A stretch of 19,992 nt of DNA from Xanthocytophaga sp031424975 (lineage in GTDB: Bacteria > Bacteroidota > Bacteroidia > Cytophagales > 172606-1), in NCBI GenBank assembly GCA_031424975.1, contig JANPIL010000302.1:1-19992 (forward strand), read 5' to 3'. Of this stretch, positions 7,039-13,033 are shown one piece after another. The notes below the pieces were generated by a model. It was not told the origin of the DNA and did not search any database. It saw only the letters and a program-made list of their open reading frames with translations. The stretch's first letter is position 1. The number at the start of each line of letters is the position of its first letter. The position numbers and the translations under genes are program-made.

Positions 7039-8065
7039 GCGGAAATTAATCGAATTGATAATCATATTTGCATGCGTGTTAGCTCTGGTATTTTTACTTA
7101 AATTTGTCTCGTTCTGGTATATCTACGGATGTTTCTCCCTGTTTGTAGCCATCCGATACGGGTTTGGTCCCGCCATTGTGACCAATTTTTATATCCTGCT
7201 CACCAGTTACGTACTGCCTAAGCTTTTTGGTAATTTTGGAAAAAACTATGTGGGCGACTACATTGATGTGAATAACCTGTTTCTCGGGGCAAATTTCTTA
7301 TTTGTTTTTGCCATTGTTACCGGTAAAGTTATCAGTGACCTAAAAGATGCCGAAGCGAAACTGACCAGACAAAATCAGGAACTTAAGCAGATCAACGAAG
7401 AACTTGATCGTTTTGTGTATAGCGTTTCGCACGATCTGAGCGCCCCTCTTAAATCCATACTGGGTTTGGTAAACATAAGCCGAATAAGCGACAACCTGTG
7501 CGAGCAGAAAAACTATTTGGACAAGATTGAGACAAGTGTGCAAAAGGCTGAAAAATTTATTACGGAAATTCTCGATTACTCCCGGAACAAACGCCAAGAC
7601 ATAGTTGCCGAAAGGATTGAACTTAAACCATTATGTGATGAGATTCTCAATAACCTTCATACCAACATATTTAACGAGATACGAATTGATTTTGACTTAT
7701 TAGAGCCAGAAATGTGGCAGGACAAAAGTAGAATAAAGATTATTCTGAATAATATATTGTCGAATGCTGTAAACTTTCAAAAAAAACATCCTGGCCATCA
7801 ACCTTACATAAAAATTACTTCCAGAAGAACCAGTGAACATTTTCTGATTCAAATTGAAGACAATGGCGAAGGAATCAAATCAGAACAGCTACACCGGATA
7901 TTCAATATGTTCTACCGGGGGCATGAAAAATCAACTGGCTCTGGCTTGGGGTTATACATTGCAAGAGAAGCTGCCTTGAAGATTAATGGCACTCTCTCGG
8001 TAAAATCCGAATATGGTAAAGGGTCAGTATTTGAAGTCCAGTTGAAAGATTTAAAATACATGTAG
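7028..8065 (+). CDS. Histidine kinase half of the split MASE1 kinase
   Basis: Residues 1-100 hold three or four membrane segments that look like the second half of a MASE1 domain (FWYIYGCFSLFVAIRYGFGP). A short coiled coil follows (about 103-128, DAEAKLTRQNQELKQINEEL), then a HisKA domain with phospho-acceptor His135 in YSVSHDLSAPLKS. The HATPase_c domain has an N-box with Asn246, a G1 box DNGEG (278-282) and a G2 box GSGLGL (304-309). All kinase motifs are present, so the catalytic part looks functional. It should autophosphorylate in response to a membrane or small-molecule signal; no response regulator is nearby. The given start is TTG at 7028, but the frame is open back to 6965 and probably belongs to the upstream sensor frame after a one-base shift at the A9 run. 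Confidence 0.85.
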   Translation: MLNKRKLIELIIIFACVLALVFLLKFVSFWYIYGCFSLFVAIRYGFGPAIVTNFYILLTSYVLPKLFGNFGKNYVGDYIDVNNLFLGANFLFVFAIVTGKVISDLKDAEAKLTRQNQELKQINEELDRFVYSVSHDLSAPLKSILGLVNISRISDNLCEQKNYLDKIETSVQKAEKFITEILDYSRNKRQDIVAERIELKPLCDEILNNLHTNIFNEIRIDFDLLEPEMWQDKSRIKIILNNILSNAVNFQKKHPGHQPYIKITSRRTSEHFLIQIEDNGEGIKSEQLHRIFNMFYRGHEKSTGSGLGLYIAREAALKINGTLSVKSEYGKGSVFEVQLKDLKYM

Positions 8066-8191
8066 GGCAAGTCTTGAAAACTTGGTTAGCTTACTTACTG
8101 GCCTTTTGCCTGAATTAATTATGGTGGCCATACTGCGTTTTGTATATTAAAAACTCCGGATAAAGTGATTCCTGACACATAAATCCGATTC

Positions 8192-8226
8192 GAAACAGTA
8201 TGTTTTCAAAACGCCAAATCCCCGCC
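8192..8226 (+). repeat. 33-bp dispersed element, copy 6, overlapping a start codon
   Basis: GAAACAGTATGTTTTC, then CGCCAAATCCCCGCC, two bases longer than standard. The ATG inside AGTATG (8200-8202) is the start codon of the L,D-transpeptidase, so the element encodes its first nine residues. Confidence 0.75.
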
Positions 8227-8991
8227 TTCGTATTCACGGCCATTCGGCTGGTTTGCGGCTTGGCGGTTTTGTCCGGCTGGTCTTTTGTGGCCACCAGAAA
8301 AGACGATTTCAAAACCGCGCAGTTGAAATTTGAACGCGTGAAGGCTGCCTACGATGAAAAGGAAGCGGCCATCAAAAAAATATTCTCGGACAAAGGTTTG
8401 AATGCCAGCCGGTCGGCCATTTTGGTGCGCGTTTTCAAGCAGGAAATGGAACTGGAATTGTGGGCCAGGCCCGTGAAAGGCAGCCAATTCCAACTGCTCA
8501 AAACCTACCGCATCTGCTCGGCCTCGGGCGGGGCGGGGCCCAAACGGCGCATGGGCGACAACCAAGTGCCCGAAGGCTTTTACACAATCAACCGCTGGAA
8601 CCCGCAAAGCAGTTTCCATTTGTCGCTGGGCATCAATTATCCCAATGCATCGGATAGGGTTTTGTCGGACAGGAAAAATCCGGGCGGCGATATTTTCATC
8701 CACGGCGATTGTGTGAGCATCGGCTGCATGGCCATGACCGACGACCCGATCAAGGAAATCTACATCGCCTTCGTGGAGGCGAAAACTGCCGGGCAGGCGC
8801 GGATTCCGGTACACATATTTCCGGCGCGGCCCGAAAGCCTGACTTGGGAAAAACTGCGCATCCTGCACCGCAAGGATGCCGGAATACTTGCCTTCTGGCA
8901 AAACCTGAAAACCGGCCACGATGCTTTCGGAAAATCGCACACGCTGCCGCGCATCACCGTGGATGCCAAGGGTTTGTACTTGTTTGAATGA
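8200..8991 (+). CDS. YafK-type L,D-transpeptidase family protein
   Basis: A 263-residue protein with a YkuD-fold catalytic core. The motif is HGDCVSIGCMAMTD, with His168 and nucleophile Cys176; the CVSIGCxAMTD form is characteristic of the YafK subgroup rather than the classical cross-linking enzymes. Known members act on peptidoglycan stem peptides in the periplasm; E. coli YafK (DpaA) releases the lipoprotein Lpp from the wall. The exact activity here is uncertain. Residues 1-31 form a signal peptide (basic MFSKRQ, hydrophobic AIRLVCGLAVLSGW). There is no later in-frame ATG before the mature region, so the start at 8200 is the only ATG giving an export signal. A 33-bp element supplies the start, and another begins three bases after the stop. 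Confidence 0.88.
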   Translation: MFSKRQIPAFVFTAIRLVCGLAVLSGWSFVATRKDDFKTAQLKFERVKAAYDEKEAAIKKIFSDKGLNASRSAILVRVFKQEMELELWARPVKGSQFQLLKTYRICSASGGAGPKRRMGDNQVPEGFYTINRWNPQSSFHLSLGINYPNASDRVLSDRKNPGGDIFIHGDCVSIGCMAMTDDPIKEIYIAFVEAKTAGQARIPVHIFPARPESLTWEKLRILHRKDAGILAFWQNLKTGHDAFGKSHTLPRITVDAKGLYLFE

Positions 8992-8994
8992 ACG

Positions 8995-9027
8995 GGCGGG
9001 TTTGGCCTTTTTGAAAGATACTATTTC
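8995..9027 (-). repeat. 33-bp dispersed element, copy 7
   Basis: A near-consensus copy whose GGCGGGTTTGG end begins three bases after the L,D-transpeptidase stop. It is the left member of composite module A (8995-9130). Confidence 0.85.
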
Positions 9028-9036
9028 GGGAAGGTT

Positions 9037-9084
9037 TGAAACGCAGGTCAGACACTGTGTGTCAGACCGGTATCGCGCATCGGC
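9037..9084. repeat. 48-bp core repeat, copy A
   Basis: Identical over 48 bp to 10992-11039. It contains an interrupted palindrome, GGTC-A-GACAC-TGT-GTGTC-A-GACC. It sits between two direct copies of the 33-bp element. Confidence 0.85.
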
Positions 9085-9097
9085 CTCCAAGACAAGA

Positions 9098-9130
9098 GGC
9101 GGGTTTGGGGTTTTGAAAACATACTATTCC
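9098..9130 (-). repeat. 33-bp dispersed element, copy 8
   Basis: The right member of module A. Its end lies 103 bp beyond the end of copy 7, in the same orientation. It has the G variant (AGTATG) in the conserved end. Confidence 0.85.
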
Positions 9131-9148
9131 TCACGGGCTGCTTACCAC

Positions 9149-9184
9149 AAAAAAGCCTTTCCGAACGTTCGGAAAGGCTTTTTT
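9149..9184. terminator. Bidirectional terminator, perfect 36-nt palindrome
   Basis: A6, then GCCTTTCCGAACGTTCGGAAAGGC, then T6: a hairpin with T-runs on both strands. It lies 16 bp past the stop codon of the outer-membrane protein gene (-) and also downstream of the L,D-transpeptidase gene (+), so it can end both transcripts. Confidence 0.9.
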
Positions 9185-9200
9185 CGTTGGATTGTTGCGT

Positions 9201-9854
9201 TTAGTTGCTGGGGTTGTTGCGGTCGCGGTTCTTACGGTCGCCGAGCTTGAAATACAAGCCCACGTCGAAGTTCCAGAACTTGGTGACCGGCTTGGTTTCA
9301 ATGGAAGAGCCTGCCGTTGCGCCCGGAATCACAATGTTGTTGCGGTCGCCCGAGCCGAACAGGGCATTGTACTGCACCTGGCCGAAAATGCCCACCGGCC
9401 CCACTTCCAATTCCAGGCCCACTTTGGGAGCCGCGCCGAAATACCATTTCTTGTTGCCCGAATCCGTACGGTCGTAGTTTTGCGACGGACTGTTGTAGCG
9501 CACAATGTCGCGGGTGTTGTACATGCCCACATCCACGCCGATGTACGGACGCACGGTTTCGCCAAAGCGGTAATCAAACGTGACCAATGCCGGAATAATC
9601 ACATTACCGTACGACACATTGTACTCTTGGCCGCCAATGTTTTGCACAGTGGCCTTGCTGAAACTCTGCGGATACGCTTTGACGTTGATACCCGCCGCAA
9701 AACGGTCGCCGATGAGGGCTTTGGCAAAAATGCCGCCGCCCCACTTGCCTTGCTCGGCATTGTTGAGGCGCGAGGCGTGCGCGCCAATCAGGAATTGGGC
9801 GTTTGCCTGGGAGGCGGCGCAGATGAACGCGGCCAGAATGATGAATTTTTTCAT
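9201..9854 (-). CDS. Small outer-membrane beta-barrel protein
   Basis: A 217-residue protein starting with a clear signal peptide (MKKFIILAAFICAASQANA, then QF). The mature part is a run of short amphipathic strands rich in Gly and aromatic residues (GKWGGGIFAKALIG, NVIIPALVTFDYRFG, RPYIGVDVGMYNT, KWYFGAAPKVGLELEVG). It ends with FWNFDVGLYFKLG, like an eight-stranded OmpX/OmpA-type beta barrel of the porin-like families common in Bacteroidota. No OmpA peptidoglycan-binding domain follows. The specific function is unknown. I chose the start at 9854 for the signal peptide; the longer open frame to 10088 reads into a 33-bp element. The very last residues are Arg/Asn/Asp-rich. Confidence 0.82.
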   Translation of the reverse strand: MKKFIILAAFICAASQANAQFLIGAHASRLNNAEQGKWGGGIFAKALIGDRFAAGINVKAYPQSFSKATVQNIGGQEYNVSYGNVIIPALVTFDYRFGETVRPYIGVDVGMYNTRDIVRYNSPSQNYDRTDSGNKKWYFGAAPKVGLELEVGPVGIFGQVQYNALFGSGDRNNIVIPGATAGSSIETKPVTKFWNFDVGLYFKLGDRKNRDRNNPSN

Positions 9855-10048
9855 GGTGTGGTTCTCAAAGTTTTGGGAAATAATAAAGTACACGAACCCA
9901 AAAAGAGCAAGAACCGAACCACCGCCAAAGCCGCCATTCCAAGCGTTGGACGTTTGTGGAACGGGTATTTTTTTGCCCGTTTCCGCCACCATCCGTTTCA
10001 GGAATTGCCTCGGACGGAAACCGTCCGCAAAACGGATTTGGTTTGTAC

Positions 10049-10081
10049 GGCGGGTTTTGGCTTTCTTTGGGATACTATTTT
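10049..10081 (-). repeat. 33-bp dispersed element, copy 9
   Basis: Both ends are intact, but the middle is strongly different (CTTTCTTTGGGATAC as read on plus). It is still exactly 33 bp. It lies in the divergent gap between the outer-membrane protein gene and the second SDR gene. Confidence 0.8.
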
Positions 10082-10142
10082 CCGCCATCCGGGGTTCGGG
10101 GTCTTTTCCTGCGATTCCTTTTCCCGTAACCGTACCTTACTC

Positions 10143-10925
10143 ATGACCGAAACCCCGAAAACATTGTTCTCCCTCCAAGGAAAAACCGCCGTCATTACCG
10201 GTGGCGGCAGTGGCATTGGCCAATCCGTTGCCCGCACATTCGCCCTGCAAGGTGCCGAAATCGTGATCTTAGACCTGAACGAAACCGGAGCCAGCCAGAC
10301 GGTGGCCGAAATAATCAAGAATGGCGGCAAGGCGGTTTTTTACCGTTGCGACGTATCAGACCAAGCGGAAACCGGCCGGGTTTTCAATATGGTTCCGAAG
10401 GTCAGTATCTTGGTCAATAGTGCCGGGGTTTCGCACATCGGCAAGATTGAAAACACGTCCGAAGCCGATTTCGACCGCATTTTCCGGGTCAATGTCAAGG
10501 GCGTGTACAACTGTATGCTGCCCGCCATCGCCAACATGAAGCAGCACGGCGGCGGCGTAATACTCAACTTGGCTTCCGTGGTTTCATCGGTGGGCATTGC
10601 CGATCGGTTTGCCTATTCCATGAGCAAGGGAGCCGTGCTCACCATGTCGCTTTCGGTGGCACGCGACTACCTTGACCAGCACATCCGTTGCAACTGCATT
10701 TCGCCGGGCCGCGTCCACACGCCTTTCGTGGACGATTTCCTACAGAAAAACTATCCCGGCCAGGAAAAGGAAATGTTCGACAAGCTGGCCAAAGCCCAAC
10801 CCATCGGACGCATGGGCACACCCGACGAGATGGCTTCGCTGGCCCTGTATTTATGCTCGGACGAGGCCAGCTTCGTGACCGGAGCCAACTACCCCATTGA
10901 CGGCGGCTTTATCTCGCTCAAGTAA
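10143..10925 (+). CDS. SDR family oxidoreductase, possibly 2-keto-3-deoxy-L-fuconate dehydrogenase-like
   Basis: A 260-residue classical SDR with TGGGSGIG (19-26), Asp44 after the second strand (ILDLN, suggesting NAD preference), NSAG (92-95), Ser145, Tyr158 and Lys162. The C-terminal half (NCISPGRVHTPFVDDF, QPIGRMGTPDEMASLALYLCSDEASFVTG, PIDGGF) resembles sugar-acid dehydrogenases of the L-fucose oxidative route, but this is recognition by eye and other polyol or acyl substrates are possible. The start at 10143 (MTETPKTLFSLQGK) gives the normal distance to the glycine motif. The frame is open further upstream only through antisense of the outer-membrane protein gene. No other fucose-pathway gene is in the window. 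A 33-bp element begins one base after the stop. Confidence 0.88.
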   Translation: MTETPKTLFSLQGKTAVITGGGSGIGQSVARTFALQGAEIVILDLNETGASQTVAEIIKNGGKAVFYRCDVSDQAETGRVFNMVPKVSILVNSAGVSHIGKIENTSEADFDRIFRVNVKGVYNCMLPAIANMKQHGGGVILNLASVVSSVGIADRFAYSMSKGAVLTMSLSVARDYLDQHIRCNCISPGRVHTPFVDDFLQKNYPGQEKEMFDKLAKAQPIGRMGTPDEMASLALYLCSDEASFVTGANYPIDGGFISLK

Positions 10926-10926
10926 C

Positions 10927-10983
10927 GGCGGGTTTGGCCCCCGCTAAAGACGGGGCTTTCAGCTTTTTGAAACATACTATTTT
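10927..10983 (-). repeat. 33-bp dispersed element, copy 10, split by a 24-bp insert
   Basis: Removing about 24 bp (10938-10961, a hairpin with CCCC/GGGG arms and a GCTTTC tail) restores a standard 33-bp copy. The insert resembles the C-rich hairpins near 1200 and 3800. It begins one base after the SDR stop codon and is the left member of module B. Confidence 0.8.
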
Positions 10984-10991
10984 GGGGAGGC

Positions 10992-11039
10992 TGAAACGCA
11001 GGTCAGACACTGTGTGTCAGACCGGTATCGCGCATCGGC
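10992..11039. repeat. 48-bp core repeat, copy B
   Basis: Identical to 9037-9084 and placed the same way between two direct 33-bp elements. Outside the 48 bp, the bases up to the right-hand element differ between the two modules. Confidence 0.85.
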
Positions 11040-11052
11040 TTGCGGGCAAACC

Positions 11053-11085
11053 GGCGGGTTTGGGCTTTCTTGAACATACTATTTT
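11053..11085 (-). repeat. 33-bp dispersed element, copy 11
   Basis: A near-consensus copy, the right member of module B, ending 102 bp beyond the end of copy 10. Its AAAATAG end touches the stop codon of the TPR gene at 11086. Confidence 0.85.
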
Positions 11086-11406
11086 TCACTCCTCCAATTC
11101 GTCCAAAAATTGCTGGTGGGCGGCTTGCAGTTCGCGGTGTGCGTGGCGGTTGTTGGCGGCCAAGCTCACTTCCAAGCCCTTTTTGAACGTCCGTTCGGCT
11201 TCGGCGTGGTTGCCCAGTTCGGCATGGAGTTTGGCGGCGTGGTAGTAGGTGGGCACGTAGCCCGGATGCTGGATCAGCAGTTTTTGGTAATAGGCCAGGG
11301 CCTGCGCCGTATCGGTTTTCTGGTATTCGGTGGCGATGGCATACAGCGTGAAAGCATCGTTGGGGTCTTCTTTTAGGAAATTCAGCAACTGTTCCAAACG
11401 GTTCAT
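11086..11406 (-). CDS. Small tetratricopeptide-repeat protein
   Basis: A 106-residue soluble protein made of about two to three TPR units: residues around 17-31 (AFTLYAIATEYQKTD), 33-50 (AQALAYYQKLLIQHPGYV) and 51-80 (PTYYHAAKLHAELGNHAEAERTFKKG), with typical Gly/Ala/Pro spacing. A charged helix follows to the end (HRELQAAHQQFLDELEE). TPR folds bind partner proteins; no partner is indicated. No signal peptide is present, so it is probably cytoplasmic. I chose the start at 11406 (MNRLEQLLNFL). The longer frame would cross a palindrome-bearing repeat and the etfB promoter. The gene is transcribed divergently from etfB. Confidence 0.85.
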   Translation of the reverse strand: MNRLEQLLNFLKEDPNDAFTLYAIATEYQKTDTAQALAYYQKLLIQHPGYVPTYYHAAKLHAELGNHAEAERTFKKGLEVSLAANNRHAHRELQAAHQQFLDELEE

Positions 11407-11439
11407 GGCTTTCGGGCGGGGTGAATAATCTGTTTCCGT

Positions 11440-11493
11440 AAAATAGTATCCCTGCCTGTCCGGCAGGCAGGTTTCCAAAAGGCAAAACCCGCC
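11440..11493 (+). repeat. 33-bp dispersed element, copy 12, split by a 21-bp palindrome
   Basis: The element reads AAAATAGTATC at 11440-11450 and TTTCCAAAAGGCAAAACCCGCC from 11472. Between them is a 21-bp palindrome with arms CCTGCCTG and CAGGCAGG. Removing it gives exactly 33 bp. Confidence 0.85.
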
Positions 11494-11526
11494 AGCCGAA
11501 CTGGTTTTGTATTTTCCGGGTAGGTT

Positions 11527-11560
11527 TTTGTCTTTTTCAAAACCCATTCGCCTATATTTG
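11527..11560 (+). promoter_or_regulatory. Bacteroidota-type promoter for etfB
   Basis: TTTG at 11527-11530 and TATATTTG at 11553-11560, spaced 22 bp. Both boxes match the -33 TTTG / -7 TAnnTTTG consensus fully. Transcription would start near 11567, giving a leader of about 95 nt before etfB. Confidence 0.6.
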
Positions 11561-11660
11561 TACGGCTTGTTGCGGACGGCTTCCGAAAAGTAAGGAAACG
11601 CCCGGAACTTCCGCGCATTTTTACCGCTTCCCGATTCAGAACCCAAACCCGAAAACGAGC

Positions 11661-12398
11661 ATGAAAATACTGGTTTGCATCACCCACGTTCCCGACACCA
11701 CCACGCGCATCGCGTTTACCGACAACGATACCCAACTGAACAAGAACGGCGTGCAGTTCATTACCGGGCCTTACGATGACTACGCCCTGTCGCGGGCTGT
11801 GGATTTGAAAGCCGAAACCGGCGGCACAGTCACCGTAATCAACGTGGGTGGGGTCGAAACCGAGCCTACCATCCGCAAGGCGCTGGCCGTGGGTGCCGAC
11901 GACGCGATCCGCATCAACGCCGAACCCACCGACGCGTACTTTGTGGCCGAGCAGATTGCCGCCATCGCCAAGCAAAATAACTACGATCTGATACTCATGG
12001 GCCGCGAATCCATTGACTTCAATGGCGGGCAGGTTCACGGAATCGTGGGCGAAATGCTGGGCATCCCGTCGGTATCGCCGGTGATGAAACTCGAAATAGC
12101 GGGCGGCATCGCCAAGCTGGACCGTGAAATAGAAGGCGGCAAGGAACACGTGGAAGTACCGCTGCCGTTGGTGGCGGGCTGCCAGGAACCGATTGCCGAG
12201 TGGAAAATCCCGAATATGCGCGGCATTATGTCGGCCCGCACTAAGCCGCTGCAAGTGCTGCTGCCCACCAGCGGCGATACGTTGACTTCGGTGGCCAAAT
12301 TCCAGTTGCCGCCGCCCAAGGGAGCCGTGAAAATGATTGCCGCCGAAAACGCCGAAGAACTGATTGCGCTGCTGCGCAACGAGGCCAAAGTGCTGTGA
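11661..12398 (+). CDS. etfB: Electron transfer flavoprotein beta subunit
   Basis: A 245-residue protein, the normal size for EtfB. It starts MKILVCITHVPDT and contains the family blocks NPYD-like GPYDDYALSRAVDLK (about 37-51), EPTIRKALAVGADDAIRI (72-89), DLILMGRESIDFNGGQVHGIVGEMLGIP (109-136) and PLPLVAGCQEPIAEWKIPNMRGIMSARTKPL (168-198). The beta subunit holds AMP and pairs with EtfA to carry electrons from acyl-CoA and related dehydrogenases to the quinone pool through ETF:quinone oxidoreductase. It has its own strong promoter. Its partner etfA is not directly adjacent but lies after a small secreted-protein gene. Confidence 0.95.
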   Translation: MKILVCITHVPDTTTRIAFTDNDTQLNKNGVQFITGPYDDYALSRAVDLKAETGGTVTVINVGGVETEPTIRKALAVGADDAIRINAEPTDAYFVAEQIAAIAKQNNYDLILMGRESIDFNGGQVHGIVGEMLGIPSVSPVMKLEIAGGIAKLDREIEGGKEHVEVPLPLVAGCQEPIAEWKIPNMRGIMSARTKPLQVLLPTSGDTLTSVAKFQLPPPKGAVKMIAAENAEELIALLRNEAKVL

Positions 12399-12429
12399 CG
12401 GTAACGGGCAGTATGTTTTCGGATCTCCG

Positions 12430-12462
12430 GAAATAGTATGTTTCCGACAGGCGAAACCCGTG
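12430..12462 (+). repeat. 33-bp dispersed element, copy 13
   Basis: GAAATAGTATGTTTCC, then GGCGAAACCCGTGC. A partial CAGTATGTTTTC lies 20 bp to the left (12409-12420). The copy lies 45 bp before the small secreted-protein gene. Confidence 0.7.
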
Positions 12463-12506
12463 CTTCACAACCAACAGGAACACTTCACCCTTAATCCATC
12501 CATCCC

Positions 12507-12872
12507 ATGAAAAAAATCTGTTTGGCAGCCTTGTTTCTGATTGTTTCCACCGCATCCGTTTTTGCGCAGGCTCCCGTAGTAGCCAAATACGAGTATATGC
12601 AGGTCACCAGCATCGAGTCGCTGATTCCGGGCGGTGGCGGCCGTTCGCGGATGCTCGTGACCGACCCCAACGGCAATGCGCAGGAATTGCAGATGAGCAA
12701 TTTGTTCAGCCTCGGCGGCATCAACATGGGAAACATCAAGGACAATGAAAAAATGCTGGTGTTGAAAATGAAGGAACTCAGCGAGCAGGGCTGGGAACTG
12801 GCCGAAACCGTGAACGGAACCAATGAGGCCATTTTCATGACCCGCTATTTGTTCAAAAGAACCAAAAGATGA
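12507..12872 (+). CDS. Small secreted protein, DUF4177-like
   Basis: A 121-residue protein with a textbook signal peptide (MKKICLAALFLIVSTASVFA, then QAP). The mature part contains KYEYMQVTSIESL near its start and MKELSEQGWELAETVNG near its end. This resembles the DUF4177 arrangement, where a short strand (YEY) is followed by LNELGxEGWELV. Function is unknown. A glycine-rich loop (IPGGGGRSRML) separates the two parts. It lies in the same direction between etfB and etfA with 33-bp elements on both sides, so its link to the flavoprotein may be positional only. The start is fixed by the signal peptide. Confidence 0.8.
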   Translation: MKKICLAALFLIVSTASVFAQAPVVAKYEYMQVTSIESLIPGGGGRSRMLVTDPNGNAQELQMSNLFSLGGINMGNIKDNEKMLVLKMKELSEQGWELAETVNGTNEAIFMTRYLFKRTKR

Positions 12873-12905
12873 GTTCCCATTAATGTCCGCCGGAAACGGC
12901 GGGCA

Positions 12906-12945
12906 GTAGCACACGCTTCAGCTTGTGCCAAAACCGCAGGTTTTG
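12906..12945 (+). repeat. 40-bp repeat, copy 1 (inverted copy at 16378)
   Basis: These 40 bases are the exact reverse complement of 16378-16417. They contain a hairpin AAAACC-GCA-GGTTTT near one end and an imperfect hairpin around CACACGCT. The right end overlaps 33-bp element copy 14. Confidence 0.85.
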
Positions 12946-12967
12946 CCTTTTCAAAAGATACTATTCC
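12935..12967 (-). repeat. 33-bp dispersed element, copy 14
   Basis: The AATAGTATC end is intact. The other end reads as AAAACCTGC instead of AAACCCGCC, where it merges with the 40-bp repeat. It lies 66 bp before etfA. Confidence 0.7.
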
Positions 12968-13033
12968 GCCGGAGTTGCTTGGGCAGCCACAAGGGCCGCC
13001 CTTACGGTTTCATTCACTTTAAATCCTGATTCC

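Noticed and set aside
9855..10088. N-terminal extension of the outer-membrane protein
   Set aside because: The signal peptide starts at 9854, and the extension would be encoded partly by a 33-bp element.
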